From a virus, in IMG/VR virus record IMGVR_UViG_3300047409_000364, positions 1 to 64,000 of that record: a stretch of DNA of 64,000 bases; one strand, given 5' to 3'. The number at the start of each line of letters is the position of its first letter. Positions within the stretch are counted from its first letter, which is position 1. Shown here in pieces: positions 9,501 through 18,100 of this stretch. The translations under genes and the position numbers were made by a program. The notes beneath the pieces are model-generated. The model was not told where the DNA came from, ran no database searches, and saw only the letters and a program-made list of their open reading frames with translations.

Positions 9501-10421
9501 ATCGTGGCAGGGGTGATCACCGCGGCCACCCCGACGGGGGGAACCGGTTACACCTACCCCCAGATCGTGGTCTACGACCCGTCGAACAGCGGCAGCGGGG
9601 CAGTCCTGACGGCCGCCCTGCTCAATAGCGCGACCGCCGTGGCGACCGGGGGCACGCCCTTCACCTCGGGCAACGTGGGCGACGTGATCCGCTCGGGCGG
9701 CGGCATAATGACCATCACCGCCTTCAACAGCACGACCAACGTCACGGTCAACATCACCTCGCCGATCGTGGCGATCACGGTCGACGCCGCGGGTAACCGC
9801 CGGCCGCTGCCGCAGACCTCGGGCAACTGGACGATGACGACCCCGGTCACCGAGGTCTCCGAGCTGATGCACCTGGCGGGCCTGACCGTCACCGGCACCT
9901 ACGACGGCAAGGCCATCCCACCTACGGTCGTACCACCCTCCGGCGTGATCACCCTGCCGGCCGCCGCCAGCGCAGTGACCGTGGGTCTGGGCTTCGTAAT
10001 GCAGGCCCAGAGCCCCTACTTCAGCGTGCAGGGTCAGTCGGTCGAGGGCCATCGCAAGAAGGTGGCCGACGTGGTCGTGCGGGTCGAGGCGTCGCTTGGC
10101 TTCACCGTCGGCACCAACCAGCCGGACGGGTCGACCTTCTCGCCGATCCAGATCGCTCCGGTGTGGGAGGACATGCAGCCCGTGGAGAAGGCGACGGCGA
10201 GTTTCAACCGCGCGCCCTACGGCTCCGACGTCGAGCCGCTATGGACAGGCGATTCGAAATTCATCCCGGTCATGTCGGGCTTCGGCGTGCCCGGTCAGGT
10301 TTGTGTCCAGCAGGCATTGCCGTTTCCACTCAACCTGCTTGCGTTCATCCCCGACATTCTTCCCGGTGATGTCCCCCAAGTACAAGAGCCCAAGAGCGCC
10401 CGGAGTGGCCAAAATCAATAG
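6501..10421 (+). CDS. gp12-like tail nozzle protein
   Basis: 1306 aa from GTG 6501 (GGAGGGC upstream). The N-terminus (FTVGELSPSMYGRVDLARY, then NCFIRYAGGLSSRAGSLFVG) is the hallmark of podophage nozzle/tail tubular B proteins. Several inserted Gly/Thr-rich beta repeats follow (about residues 100-330 and 610-680), then a conserved C-terminal half. The T7 protein is about 794 aa, so this one is enlarged by repeat insertions. It forms the tip of the short tail below the adaptors. The first 45 or so codons use rare AT-rich codons (TCT, AGA, TTG, AGG, AGT), unlike the rest; this segment abuts the GIY-YIG gene. Confidence 0.85.
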   Translation: MSAPFTKATFTVGELSPSMYGRVDLARYSAAASTARNCFIRYAGGLSSRAGSLFVGYSKQTGRAYPPRLLTFQFNLNQGLCLEFGNFYMRVIQNGAFVVDRTLSIVGITQANPAVITVGPTSGGNTVTAINTAVVRSYEPGEHVTLAGGTFSSPAVVAVTNTLLLALEVNDGGTGVYDIADTISLTGGSQTTPAQLTVTHTQVTGASIANAGAGGTDGAQVVTGTTGTGTKFTANVTIAGGLITSVDSIATGGDYTVNPTAPAAEPVTGAGAGAQLDLSIGVLAFTITNPGVFTSNGPGTFTQNTTSGSGLAATFKNAIFGINAATFSDPGVYTVFPTNPVAQDTTDGMGLGATFTCTSATVGAMDTGDWIEISGVGGMTELNGGTFVVTKLSSTTYSLADVFGNNIDSTAYTAFTSGGIAERIYTLETIYDEVDLAFLKITQSADVMSICLVNQDTNVEYIPQDLARTTNSDWTFEPVVTTATVDAPTDLTGVASSSGSTNYQYVVTSVDPKNGTESIASNIASISSAVNIAATAGSIQLSWTPVDGVSQYNVYKANPVFDFAIPAGVEFGFAGTAFGTQFVDSNIVADSSQVPPKHQNPFARGQIIGASPSMTGSGYTTATVAITTSTGSGAIIRAIVQSGGIAAYIVDNPGEDYATTDTAAVSGDGTGATLILNVGPETGTYPAVPTYFQERRGYGFTLNQPDTYFFSQPGSFKDFDTRIPTLASDAITGNPWAVQVNGIQAMLNRPGGLVVFTGREAWQLTGTGGSSLNPQPITPSTQQAQPQAFNGCHSHVPPVGIDNEILYVQAKGSIVRDLSYNYFANVYTGSDLTLNSSHLFTGYQIQEWGWAEEPFKILPAVRDDGTALCLTFVKPQEVAGWTRWDTNGSFVSTTVVTEVPVDAVYLATQRQPVQGSAYMIERMDNRIWNSAEEAWCVDCGLRLGQPEPAATLNVSSATGAGTIPSITVTSGGTGYGSATTATVVDDDGEGPGSGCTVALTIVAGVITAATPTGGTGYTYPQIVVYDPSNSGSGAVLTAALLNSATAVATGGTPFTSGNVGDVIRSGGGIMTITAFNSTTNVTVNITSPIVAITVDAAGNRRPLPQTSGNWTMTTPVTEVSELMHLAGLTVTGTYDGKAIPPTVVPPSGVITLPAAASAVTVGLGFVMQAQSPYFSVQGQSVEGHRKKVADVVVRVEASLGFTVGTNQPDGSTFSPIQIAPVWEDMQPVEKATASFNRAPYGSDVEPLWTGDSKFIPVMSGFGVPGQVCVQQALPFPLNLLAFIPDILPGDVPQVQEPKSARSGQNQ

Positions 10422-10437
10422 ATTGCCGCATACTGTC

Positions 10438-10472
10438 GAGGCGACACCGCATTTGGCGTGCGATGCCGCCTC
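10438..10472 (+). promoter_or_regulatory. Hairpin leader upstream of HNH gene 1
   Basis: GAGGCG (10438-10443) and CGCCTC (10467-10472) are inverted repeats followed by TAACC and, 27 bases after the hairpin, the ATG of the HNH gene at 10500. The same arrangement, GAGGCG...CCGCCTCTAACC then about 27 bases to ATG, occurs upstream of the HNH gene starting at 61583. Probably a conserved leader travelling with this nuclease family; role inferred. Confidence 0.45.
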
Positions 10473-10499
10473 TAACCCTGACCCGATAGGAGCGGAATC

Positions 10500-11003
10500 A
10501 TGGCTGGCACCAAACGTACTACGCCCGAACGGCTGCGTGAATTGATGGATTACAATCCAGACACCGGAGAGTTTACGTGGTTAAGGGGACGCGCCCGCAC
10601 CGCGCGGGGAACCGTCGCTGGGCATAGGTGCCCCGACGGCTATATTTCCATCAAGATAGATCGTGAGCCGAATTTGGCGCACCGTCTGGCGTGGCTCTAT
10701 ATGACGGGAGAGTGGCCGTCGAACGACCTAGATCATAGAGATCTAAATCGCTCCAATAATGCTTGGAGCAATTTGCGCTTGGCGTCGCCTAGCTTGAATC
10801 AGGCAAACACGACCAAACGTGAGCGCAATACGACTGGCTATAAGGGCGTCGTGTATTGGCCAAAGAGAGGCAAGTGGTCCTCGTCTATTATGGTGCGGGG
10901 AAAACGAATGTTTCTCGGAATGTTTGATAGCGCCGCTGAGGCGCACTGGCATTATTCCGAGATGGCCAAAGAGCACTTTGGTGAATTCGCGAGGCTCCAT
11001 TGA
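10500..11003 (+). CDS. HNH homing endonuclease with AP2 domain (copy 1)
   Basis: 167 aa with an AGGAGC site before ATG. The N-terminus RLRELMDYNPDTGEFTWL is typical of the family. The HNH core is AHRLAWLYMTGEW...DLDHRDLNRSNNAWSNLR (about residues 60-95). Residues 112-160 are an AP2-like DNA-binding domain (GYKGVVYWPKRGKWSSSI, then FLGMFDSAAEAHWHY). It ends in GEFARLH, shared with two other HNH proteins here. It sits between the nozzle and GNAT-fold genes; the GNAT TTG start lies inside its stop region. It is a mobile nuclease, AT-richer than its neighbours. Confidence 0.9.
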   Translation: MAGTKRTTPERLRELMDYNPDTGEFTWLRGRARTARGTVAGHRCPDGYISIKIDREPNLAHRLAWLYMTGEWPSNDLDHRDLNRSNNAWSNLRLASPSLNQANTTKRERNTTGYKGVVYWPKRGKWSSSIMVRGKRMFLGMFDSAAEAHWHYSEMAKEHFGEFARLH

Positions 11004-11539
11004 GCCGCGTCCAAGTTGTTCCCGGCAAATTGCATCATTGTGGTCGCATGGCGCGCGCTCTGCGCTACGAACACTATGCGGCGATGACGCGGGTCGGTGT
11101 CGATGCTCACCGCTCGATCCGGGCGAACTTCGAGGCGTCGTATTTCTCCGAAGCTGTACTGATCGACGGCGAGCTTGCGGCGCTCGGCGGGGCTATCGGG
11201 TCCAGGCTGTCCCCGTTCGCCTTCGTGTGGGCGGTTCTGGCGGAGAAGGCCGCGCGCTATCCGAAGGAAATCGTGAAACAGGGACGCCGTGCGCTTGCCG
11301 AGCTGATGAACGACAAGGTCGAGCTCGTGACCACGGTCGACGTCGGCGATGAGGCGGCGCTGCGCTTCGCGGCCTTCTTGGGGTTCTACACCGAGGAATT
11401 CGGCGAGGGTCAGGCGGCCTTCAGCCACCATGGTCGGCGCCGGCTGGTGCGTTACGTCAAGACCTCGCCCGACCTCCGTGTTCCGCACGGCCACAGCCAT
11501 GTCGTGCGCCTGGGCTATCATCCGATGGAGCTGAGCTGA
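11000..11539 (+). CDS. GNAT-fold internal virion protein (T7 gp13-like position)
   Basis: 179 aa; TTG 11000 overlaps the HNH stop (TTGA). The sequence GKLHHCGRMARALR...IRANFEASYFSEAVLIDGEL...TTVDVGDEAALRFAAFLGF has the layout of the acetyltransferase-like internal virion proteins found between nozzle and gp14 genes in podophages. Residues 150-179 contain a His-rich strand (VPHGHSHVVRLGYHP). Probably structural rather than enzymatic. The first 20-25 codons are AT-rich and atypical, next to the HNH insertion. The TTG start probably exists because the insertion re-created the 5' end. Confidence 0.7.
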   Translation: MSRVQVVPGKLHHCGRMARALRYEHYAAMTRVGVDAHRSIRANFEASYFSEAVLIDGELAALGGAIGSRLSPFAFVWAVLAEKAARYPKEIVKQGRRALAELMNDKVELVTTVDVGDEAALRFAAFLGFYTEEFGEGQAAFSHHGRRRLVRYVKTSPDLRVPHGHSHVVRLGYHPMELS

Positions 11540-12045
11540 TGCCGCTGAAATTTAAGGCGCCTCCGTCGCTGGACCTTCTGCGGGCGCGGCTTTCGTATGA
11601 TGCCGAAACGGGCGTCTTCACTTGGCGCAAGAAACCAGGGCGCAGCATGGTCGAAGGAGCCGTCGCTGGGTGTCTCAATCACTACGGATACACGGTCATT
11701 GGCGTAGAAGGAGAATTGTACTACGCCCATCGTTTGGCATGGCTCTGGATGACCGGGGAATGGCCCGCCGACCAGATCGACCACCGCAACGGGGTGAGGG
11801 GCGATAATCGCTGGGAAAATCTGCGGCAAGCAACCAATCAACTCAATCAGGCGAACAGAAAGCGCAACGCCGGCGCTTTTATGAAAGGTATCACCAAGTA
11901 CAAGCCCAACGGAAAATGGCAGGCTCAGATCTCCGTTGAGGGCAAACATATAAGCCTAGGCTATTTTAGATGCCCCGCAGCCGCGCATCTGGCTTACGTG
12001 GTGGCCGCAAACGAAGCCTTTGGCGAATTTGCGAGGAGCGCTTAG
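11539..12045 (+). CDS. HNH homing endonuclease with AP2 domain (copy 2)
   Basis: 168 aa; TGATG overlap with the GNAT gene. It has the same architecture as the HNH gene at 10500: LRARLSYDAETGVFTW, HNH core AHRLAWLWMTGEWPADQIDH...NRWENLRQAT, AP2-like GITKYKPNGKWQAQISVEGK...SLGYF, and C-terminus GEFARSA. It separates the gp13-like and gp14-like genes. The downstream gene starts 3 bases after its stop, and its first 50 codons look synonymously recoded. Homing nuclease. Confidence 0.9.
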   Translation: MPLKFKAPPSLDLLRARLSYDAETGVFTWRKKPGRSMVEGAVAGCLNHYGYTVIGVEGELYYAHRLAWLWMTGEWPADQIDHRNGVRGDNRWENLRQATNQLNQANRKRNAGAFMKGITKYKPNGKWQAQISVEGKHISLGYFRCPAAAHLAYVVAANEAFGEFARSA

Positions 12046-12047
12046 CC

Positions 12048-12677
12048 ATGGGTCTAGCGGCTGTAGGAGCTGTTGCTGCGGTTGTTAGCACTGCGGTCAG
12101 TGTAGTTGGGGCCATTCAACAGGGGAATGCTGCATCGGCAGCAGCGCAGGCAAATGCTCAGCAGGCTGCCTATCAGGCTCAAATTGCACGTAATAATCAG
12201 ATCATCGCTAACCAGCAGGCGGAGCACGAGACCGAGGTCGGGCAGGAGCAGGCGGCCCGCAAGTCACAGGAGGGAGCTGCCAAGCAGGCGTTGACGCGCG
12301 CCGGGCTGGCCGCCTCCGGGGTCGACGTCAACACCGGCTCGGCCAAGGACGTCCAGGTGTCCGAGCGCGAGCTGAATAAGCTCGATGCCGAGACGGTGCT
12401 GAGCAACGCCCAGGAGAAGGCATACGGCTACCGCAGCCAGGCGGCGAATTTTGGCGCACAGGCGGGGCAGTACGCCTTGCAGGGCGGCCGGTATTCGAAC
12501 GAGGCGGGCTACGACACGACGGCGGGCTACCTGAAGGCGTGGGGCACGCTGGCCTCGGCGGCGTCGGTGATCCCGTGGAACAAGTTCGGCGGGCAGACGA
12601 CGGGCGCTGGCGGGACGGGCGACCAGACGATTACCGGCGGTACGACGCCGTCCGGCAGCGACACGCTGACGGCCTAG
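12048..12677 (+). CDS. gp14-like internal virion (ejection) protein
   Basis: 209 aa from ATG 12048. The N-terminal helix MGLAAVGAVAAVVSTAVSVV is followed by a long Ala/Gln-rich helix (NAQQAAYQAQIARNNQIIAN), a conserved central turn (LTRAGLAASGVDVNTGSA), the QAANFGAQAGQYALQGGRYS region and a Gly/Thr-rich tail. This is the usual composition of T7 gp14-type proteins, which insert in the outer membrane during DNA ejection. Codons from 12048 to about 12200 are strikingly AT-rich (GTT, GCT, AGT, GTA), then switch abruptly to the GC-rich norm. Confidence 0.75.
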   Translation: MGLAAVGAVAAVVSTAVSVVGAIQQGNAASAAAQANAQQAAYQAQIARNNQIIANQQAEHETEVGQEQAARKSQEGAAKQALTRAGLAASGVDVNTGSAKDVQVSERELNKLDAETVLSNAQEKAYGYRSQAANFGAQAGQYALQGGRYSNEAGYDTTAGYLKAWGTLASAASVIPWNKFGGQTTGAGGTGDQTITGGTTPSGSDTLTA

Positions 12678-12680
12678 TAG

Positions 12681-15176
12681 ATGGCTGCCACGCCCTACAC
12701 TGGCGTCCCGACGACCGAGCCGCAGCCGGCGGCGCCGCCGTTCCAGCGCATCGAGACGCCGCACGCCGAAGCCAATATGTTCGGCGCCCAAGTTGGCCAG
12801 GGTCTCGAGCAGCTTGGCGCGGGGTTCCAGCGAGCGTCGGTCGTCTTTGGCGAGGTGGCCGCCGACGACGCCTCCAACCAATACCAGGAGAAAACCAACG
12901 CCATCATGTTCGGGGTGCCGGGCAAGATGGTGCTGGGGCCGGACGGCAAGACCATGGTGCCCGATAGCGGCTTCATGGGCCTGAAGGGCGACGCCGCACT
13001 CCGGGCCCGTCCTGAAGTGCAGAAGCAACTCGAACAGGCCCGCAACGAGATTCGCAACGGTCTGATGACGGGACCGCAGCTTCTTCGCTATGACGACTTC
13101 TCGCGTCGACACAAGACATGGGTCGAGGACCGGGTGGGCCAGCACGCCGATACGCAGGCCAATGCCTGGTACGACCAGGTCGAGAATGCGAGCGCGGCGA
13201 TCGCCCAGAAGCAGATTGCCGTAAATGCCAACGATCCGCAGGCGGTGCTTGAGGGGCGGGAGAGGCTGCGCGAGGCCCTGGTCAAGAAAGCCCAGCGCAT
13301 GGGCGGTGGTCCGGAGCTGATTCAGGCGGCGGTGAACAAGGCGGACATGCTGGCGGTTGAAGCCCAGGCGAGCGCCATCGCTGCGACCAACCCGCAGGCG
13401 GCCCGCCGCATCATCGAGAACAACAAGGATGCGCTGGGCGTCCACTACGACGAGATGATGAACAGGGTCCGGGTGCGGGCCGAGACGGCGGATGGGCGAG
13501 ACTGGGCAGACGAGAAACTGACGGGCGGTGATTTCGATAATAACACCGGCAATATTACGAGAAGCGGGTTCAACTACTCTGGAGGCAAAGGGGCGCCGCG
13601 CGGGAATTTCGAGACGTTCAAAACCGCCGAGCATGGCGTGGCGGCGGCCTACCAGACTATGCAGGCCAAGGCTCGCGACAACGGTGGCCAGATTAGCTTC
13701 ATTGATCTGATTGCGGGCAACATTGACCGCGGAGGCAAGGTGAGGGGATGGGCGGCAGCACCCAAGACGGCGGCGGATCAGGCCAATCCGATGCTGAAGG
13801 GTAATAACCCGGAGGCATATGCCAAGACGCTTGCGGATGCCGTCGGACTGAAGCCGACCGATAATATCCCGCTGGGCGATGCCGACAAAATGGCAGCGAT
13901 CCTGAAGGCCCAGAACAAACTCGAGAAGGGTCGACAGACGGTTCCAGACGACGCCTACAAGGGCGGCATTGTGCTCGCATCTGGTGGCTCTCTTCAGCAT
14001 GCGCCGCCACTGCCGCGGACGCAGAACGACCTTATTCAGGATGCGCTCAACGACCCCGACTTAAACGACAAGCCGCATGCGCAGGCGGCGGCCATCGCCC
14101 GCATCAATCAATCCTTCCGCGCCCAGAACGCACGCGAGGCCAAGACCAAGGCGGCCTTCCAGCAGATCGAGGACGACACGGTCGCGGCGGCGACAAAGAC
14201 CGGCGAGCTGCTGCCCAATTCGCCGACAGAACGGGACTATCAGCAGCACTATGGCCCGGAGAACGGCACCGCGAAGTACGTCGACTTTCAGGAGAAGGTG
14301 AAGGCAGGACAAGCGTGGCACAGCCTCCAGGACATGCCTGACGCCGAGCAGCGCGCCTACCTCGCTGACCGCGCGAACAAGCTCGACCCCGTGGCACCGG
14401 GCTTCGCTCGTGCGCAGAAGTTCCAGGAACACCTCGAGAAGATGGTCGAAACTCTCCAGAAGACACGCCGTGAGGATCCCGCCCAAGCGGTGGCGCGCAA
14501 TTCTGCGGTGGCGGAAGCCACGACCCAGGTTGACCAGAAAGACCCGCAGACTGTCCGCAATCTTGGACAGGTCCGAATGAAGGCTCAGGGGCAGTTTGGC
14601 ATCGAGGGCGACGCGCGTAGTCCGATCACCAAGGCCGAGGCGCTGAAGATTATGAACCCGGTGATCATGGCGTTGCCGGGCGCCAAGCAGGAGGCGCTTG
14701 AAAAAGTGGCGGCCGATCTTCGTTCGGTCTACGGCGAAGAGATGTCGATTCCGGCCTTCATCTATGGCCTGCGGGCAATTCACATCTCGGGGGCGGCGGC
14801 AGAGTCGGCCGGCGGTGTGCTGGAAGATCTTGCTCGTGGCCGGCCGATCACAAGCGCCGATCGCGACGCAGCCCGAGATGCGGCCCAAGGCAAGGTGATC
14901 CAGGACGCCCTAGAGGCCAAGCCAGACTACTCCGGCTGGACGCAAAACTGGATGCTGTCGCCGGGCGAGACGCTGGCGGGCTCTCCCCAGGTGCCCGTCG
15001 AGGGCCCCAAGCCCCGCGGCATAACGGCCGTGCCAAGTGATGAAGCGCTGCGCATGTTGCGGGACAATCCCTCGACGGCTTCGCAGTTCGACGAGGCATA
15101 CGGCCCTGGCAAAGCCAAGGAAGTGATGGAGCAGTTCCCCTGGTACTTCCAGAAGCGCCCCAGTAATGGCCGATGA
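12681..15176 (+). CDS. Large internal virion/ejection protein (gp15-like position)
   Basis: 831 aa, mostly helical, Ala/Gln/Lys-rich. The first 270 residues are coiled-coil (FQRASVVFGEVAADDASNQY). Residues about 285-425 form an inserted domain with NNTGNITRSG, FETFKTAEHGVAAAYQTM and a WAAAPKTAAD stretch. That order (GNxx...FxxFxxxxxGxxAA...WAxP) resembles a lysozyme-like or cell-wall-associated module often seen in phage structural proteins. The remainder is helical. It probably spans the periplasm in the ejection conduit with the neighbouring 2113-aa protein, whose ATG overlaps its 3' end by 11 bases. Confidence 0.65.
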   Translation: MAATPYTGVPTTEPQPAAPPFQRIETPHAEANMFGAQVGQGLEQLGAGFQRASVVFGEVAADDASNQYQEKTNAIMFGVPGKMVLGPDGKTMVPDSGFMGLKGDAALRARPEVQKQLEQARNEIRNGLMTGPQLLRYDDFSRRHKTWVEDRVGQHADTQANAWYDQVENASAAIAQKQIAVNANDPQAVLEGRERLREALVKKAQRMGGGPELIQAAVNKADMLAVEAQASAIAATNPQAARRIIENNKDALGVHYDEMMNRVRVRAETADGRDWADEKLTGGDFDNNTGNITRSGFNYSGGKGAPRGNFETFKTAEHGVAAAYQTMQAKARDNGGQISFIDLIAGNIDRGGKVRGWAAAPKTAADQANPMLKGNNPEAYAKTLADAVGLKPTDNIPLGDADKMAAILKAQNKLEKGRQTVPDDAYKGGIVLASGGSLQHAPPLPRTQNDLIQDALNDPDLNDKPHAQAAAIARINQSFRAQNAREAKTKAAFQQIEDDTVAAATKTGELLPNSPTERDYQQHYGPENGTAKYVDFQEKVKAGQAWHSLQDMPDAEQRAYLADRANKLDPVAPGFARAQKFQEHLEKMVETLQKTRREDPAQAVARNSAVAEATTQVDQKDPQTVRNLGQVRMKAQGQFGIEGDARSPITKAEALKIMNPVIMALPGAKQEALEKVAADLRSVYGEEMSIPAFIYGLRAIHISGAAAESAGGVLEDLARGRPITSADRDAARDAAQGKVIQDALEAKPDYSGWTQNWMLSPGETLAGSPQVPVEGPKPRGITAVPSDEALRMLRDNPSTASQFDEAYGPGKAKEVMEQFPWYFQKRPSNGR

Positions 15177-18100
15177 TCCCACCGACCAGATCGTAGCCGA
15201 TCACGCGGCACTCGATCAGCAGCCGGACGCGCCGCCGCAGGTGCGAGCGCCCGACGACCTGGCCCAGTCCGAGGAGGCGCGCAAAGCCCGTGAGGCAATT
15301 CGGCCCTCGATGCCGAAGCCGAAGGAGCCAGAGCCCGCGACGCCGACGCCGTTGCGCGAGACCGGCGTCGAGGAAAACCCCTACGCTCGGTTCATCAAAG
15401 GACCGCAGGACAACGGGCCGGACAATCTCGAGCGTACCAAGCTCAACACGCTGAATTCCTACTACCGCGGGACGGTGGCGGGTGCATTGGGCCTGCAGTC
15501 CATGGCAGCCATCTACAATCAGGAAGACCCGCCGGACATGGCGTCGGACATGAAGAAGGCCCGGCAGGGCGTGCGCGACCAATACGAGAGCATCGTCACG
15601 AGCCTAATGCGCTACGACATGATGCCGTCGTGGAGCGGACTGCCGCAGTTGGGCGCGGCGGTTGGCGGTTCTGTGGCCGGTGGAGCGTTGAGCCCCGAGG
15701 CGTTCGCGGGTTGGGCGGCGAAGGGCGCGACGTGGACGGCGCGGACAATGTGGGCGGCGCTCCAGCAGGGGTTTATCAGCGGCGTGACCGACCCAGTCGT
15801 TCAGATCCTTAACATCGAGGCGGGCGCGCAGAAGGAATACGACCCGGCCCAGACCGCCGGCGCGTTCCTATTTGGCGCGGGCATGGGCGGCGGCTTCCAT
15901 GCGGCGGGCGAGGGCGTTGGGCATCTTATTGGCCAGCGCGAGCTTCGCCGGCAGATGCTCGACCTGGCCGACGTTGATCCTTCGGTGGGCTCTTCCGAGC
16001 GGGCGCTGTGGCGGTTCGATCCGGCGAACGGCTACCAGGAGCGCACGCCGGAGTTTCCCTACCAGCGCTTCACCGGGCCTGAAGCGACACGCGAAGTGCC
16101 GCCCGACCATAGCTTTGCCGACACCATCGCCGCAGAGCAGGAGCGCCTTGGCCCGGAGGGTAGGCCCGAGGAAGCCAAGCAGGTAGCGTTCGAGCAGGAG
16201 GTCGGACCGGGCCTTCGGACGCTCATGGAAGAGTATCAACTGCCGCCGGAGAAATACGACGAGGTCGCTCGACACTACGATCGCCAGGAGGGCGAGACGG
16301 TCGAGGCGGCCACCCAGCGCGCCATTGATGACTGGGAGGCGGAACTATCCCGCGGCGAGCAGGGGACGATTGATGCCATCCCCGATCTAAAGCGCGACCT
16401 TGAAGAAGCCAAGCCGCCGGCATCGAAGGATGCGCCGCCGAAAGACTGGCAGCCGGCACCAGACCAACTCGAGGAGGCCAGGCGCCTGTCCCGTGGCTGG
16501 ACGCCACGCGCAGCCGAGGGGCCGCCGCCGCAGTCGCTTGTGAACTTCGTGCGCAAGAACGGTGGCTTGCGAATGGGGACGCCGGAGGCGGGAGACCTCC
16601 TAGCCCAGGACATCGGCCGCCAGCCGGGATTGCTGCGCAAGGAAGGCAAGCAGGCCGACCAGATGGCCCAGGCGGCGATGGACGCCGGCTACGACCTTGG
16701 CCCGCCTGGAGAAATTGGCTCCGGTGTAAACGTCGATCGCTTCATGCAAATGCTGGCTGAGGACGCCGGGAAGCGGGTGAGGCATTACCCGCAAGGCATT
16801 GATACCGATAAGCATTTCGAGCTTCAGCGCTACAATGACGACACGCTCAATCACCTGCGCAATGTGCTCGGCGTCAACCCGAAGGGGATGGACCCCCGGC
16901 AGATTGCTTGGCTACTCTCGATGGAGAGGGAAAATGTCCGTTCGAGGCAACCACTACAGGAAGAGGGCGGCGGCGTTTCAGAAGGCGGCCGGCCACAACC
17001 CGGAGAAGAAGGACGCCCTGCTGGACCTGGCGAAGGTGAACCAGGTGGCGGCGGCGGTGGCGGACGGGAAACACTTGGCCCAGCCCGAGAACCCACAGGA
17101 GCCCCCGGAAGAGGTGCAGGCGCAGTTGGCGCGGAGGTCCGCCGAGGGGAGCGCGTAAATTCAGCGGAGTACGAGGCTGCATCAGCCAAGGCGAGTGCGG
17201 CGTCCCGCGAATTTGCCGAGGCACAGCGCAAGTACCGCGCCCGTGAAATTGGCGACGATGAATTCCTAGCCGCCAAGGCCAAGCACGACGCAGCACAAGC
17301 CGAGTTCGACAGGGCCTACGAAAAGGAGGCGGCTAAGGAGCCCGACCTTATCGAGACGAAAGCGGCTACGCCGGAGGAATTGGCCACGCGCCAGCGAGCG
17401 GCGGATAAAGAAGAAGCCGAAGCCCGCATGCGCGGGAAACAGCGTTCCGGGGCAGGCCAAGAGAGCCCCGAGGACGCGCCGCTGTTCGGCGGTGAGCGGC
17501 AGGCAGATCTTCTAGGTCTGCGGACCAGCCGCGAAAACAATCCCATGCCGGGCGAGGAGCGCCGCGCGCCGGACCAGGGCGTGCCGTTGCCGAAGGCCGA
17601 GCAGCTTTCCCCCGAGCAGGAGGTGCGGCTGCGCTCTCTGCATGCGCTTGCGCTCGACCTGGCCGAGAAGGTCGGCGTGCCGCTGCGGCAGGGCCGCATG
17701 ACGCTGAAGAAGGCGTCCGGTCAATTCAGCCCGACGACCGGCGTGATTCGCCAGCCGGAGATCGCCGATTTCGAGACGGTCAAGCACGAGGTCGGCCACG
17801 CCATCGAGCAGAAGGTCGGCAAGGTATTGACCGACCTGACCGAGCAGCACCGCTACGAGCTAGCCCTTCTCGATTACGACCAGGGACCGCAGGGCCAGCG
17901 GGTGAACGAGGGCTTCGCCGAATGGATGCGCGTCCGCATGACCAACCCGCGCGCCGCCCAACGGCTGGCGCCGGACTTCTACAATGCCTTCAATGCCATG
18001 ATGGTGCAGCGCCGGCCGGACTTGCTGAACATCATTGGCGAGGTCGCCCAGGCGCACCGGGCATGGCTGGAGGCGCCGTCGATCGACGTCGGCGAGGCGG

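Noticed and set aside
8061-10052. A 663-codon open frame antisense to the nozzle gene
   Set aside because: His/Arg/Gly/Asp-rich translation without domains, typical of antisense frames of GC-rich genes; the sense nozzle frame has clear family motifs.
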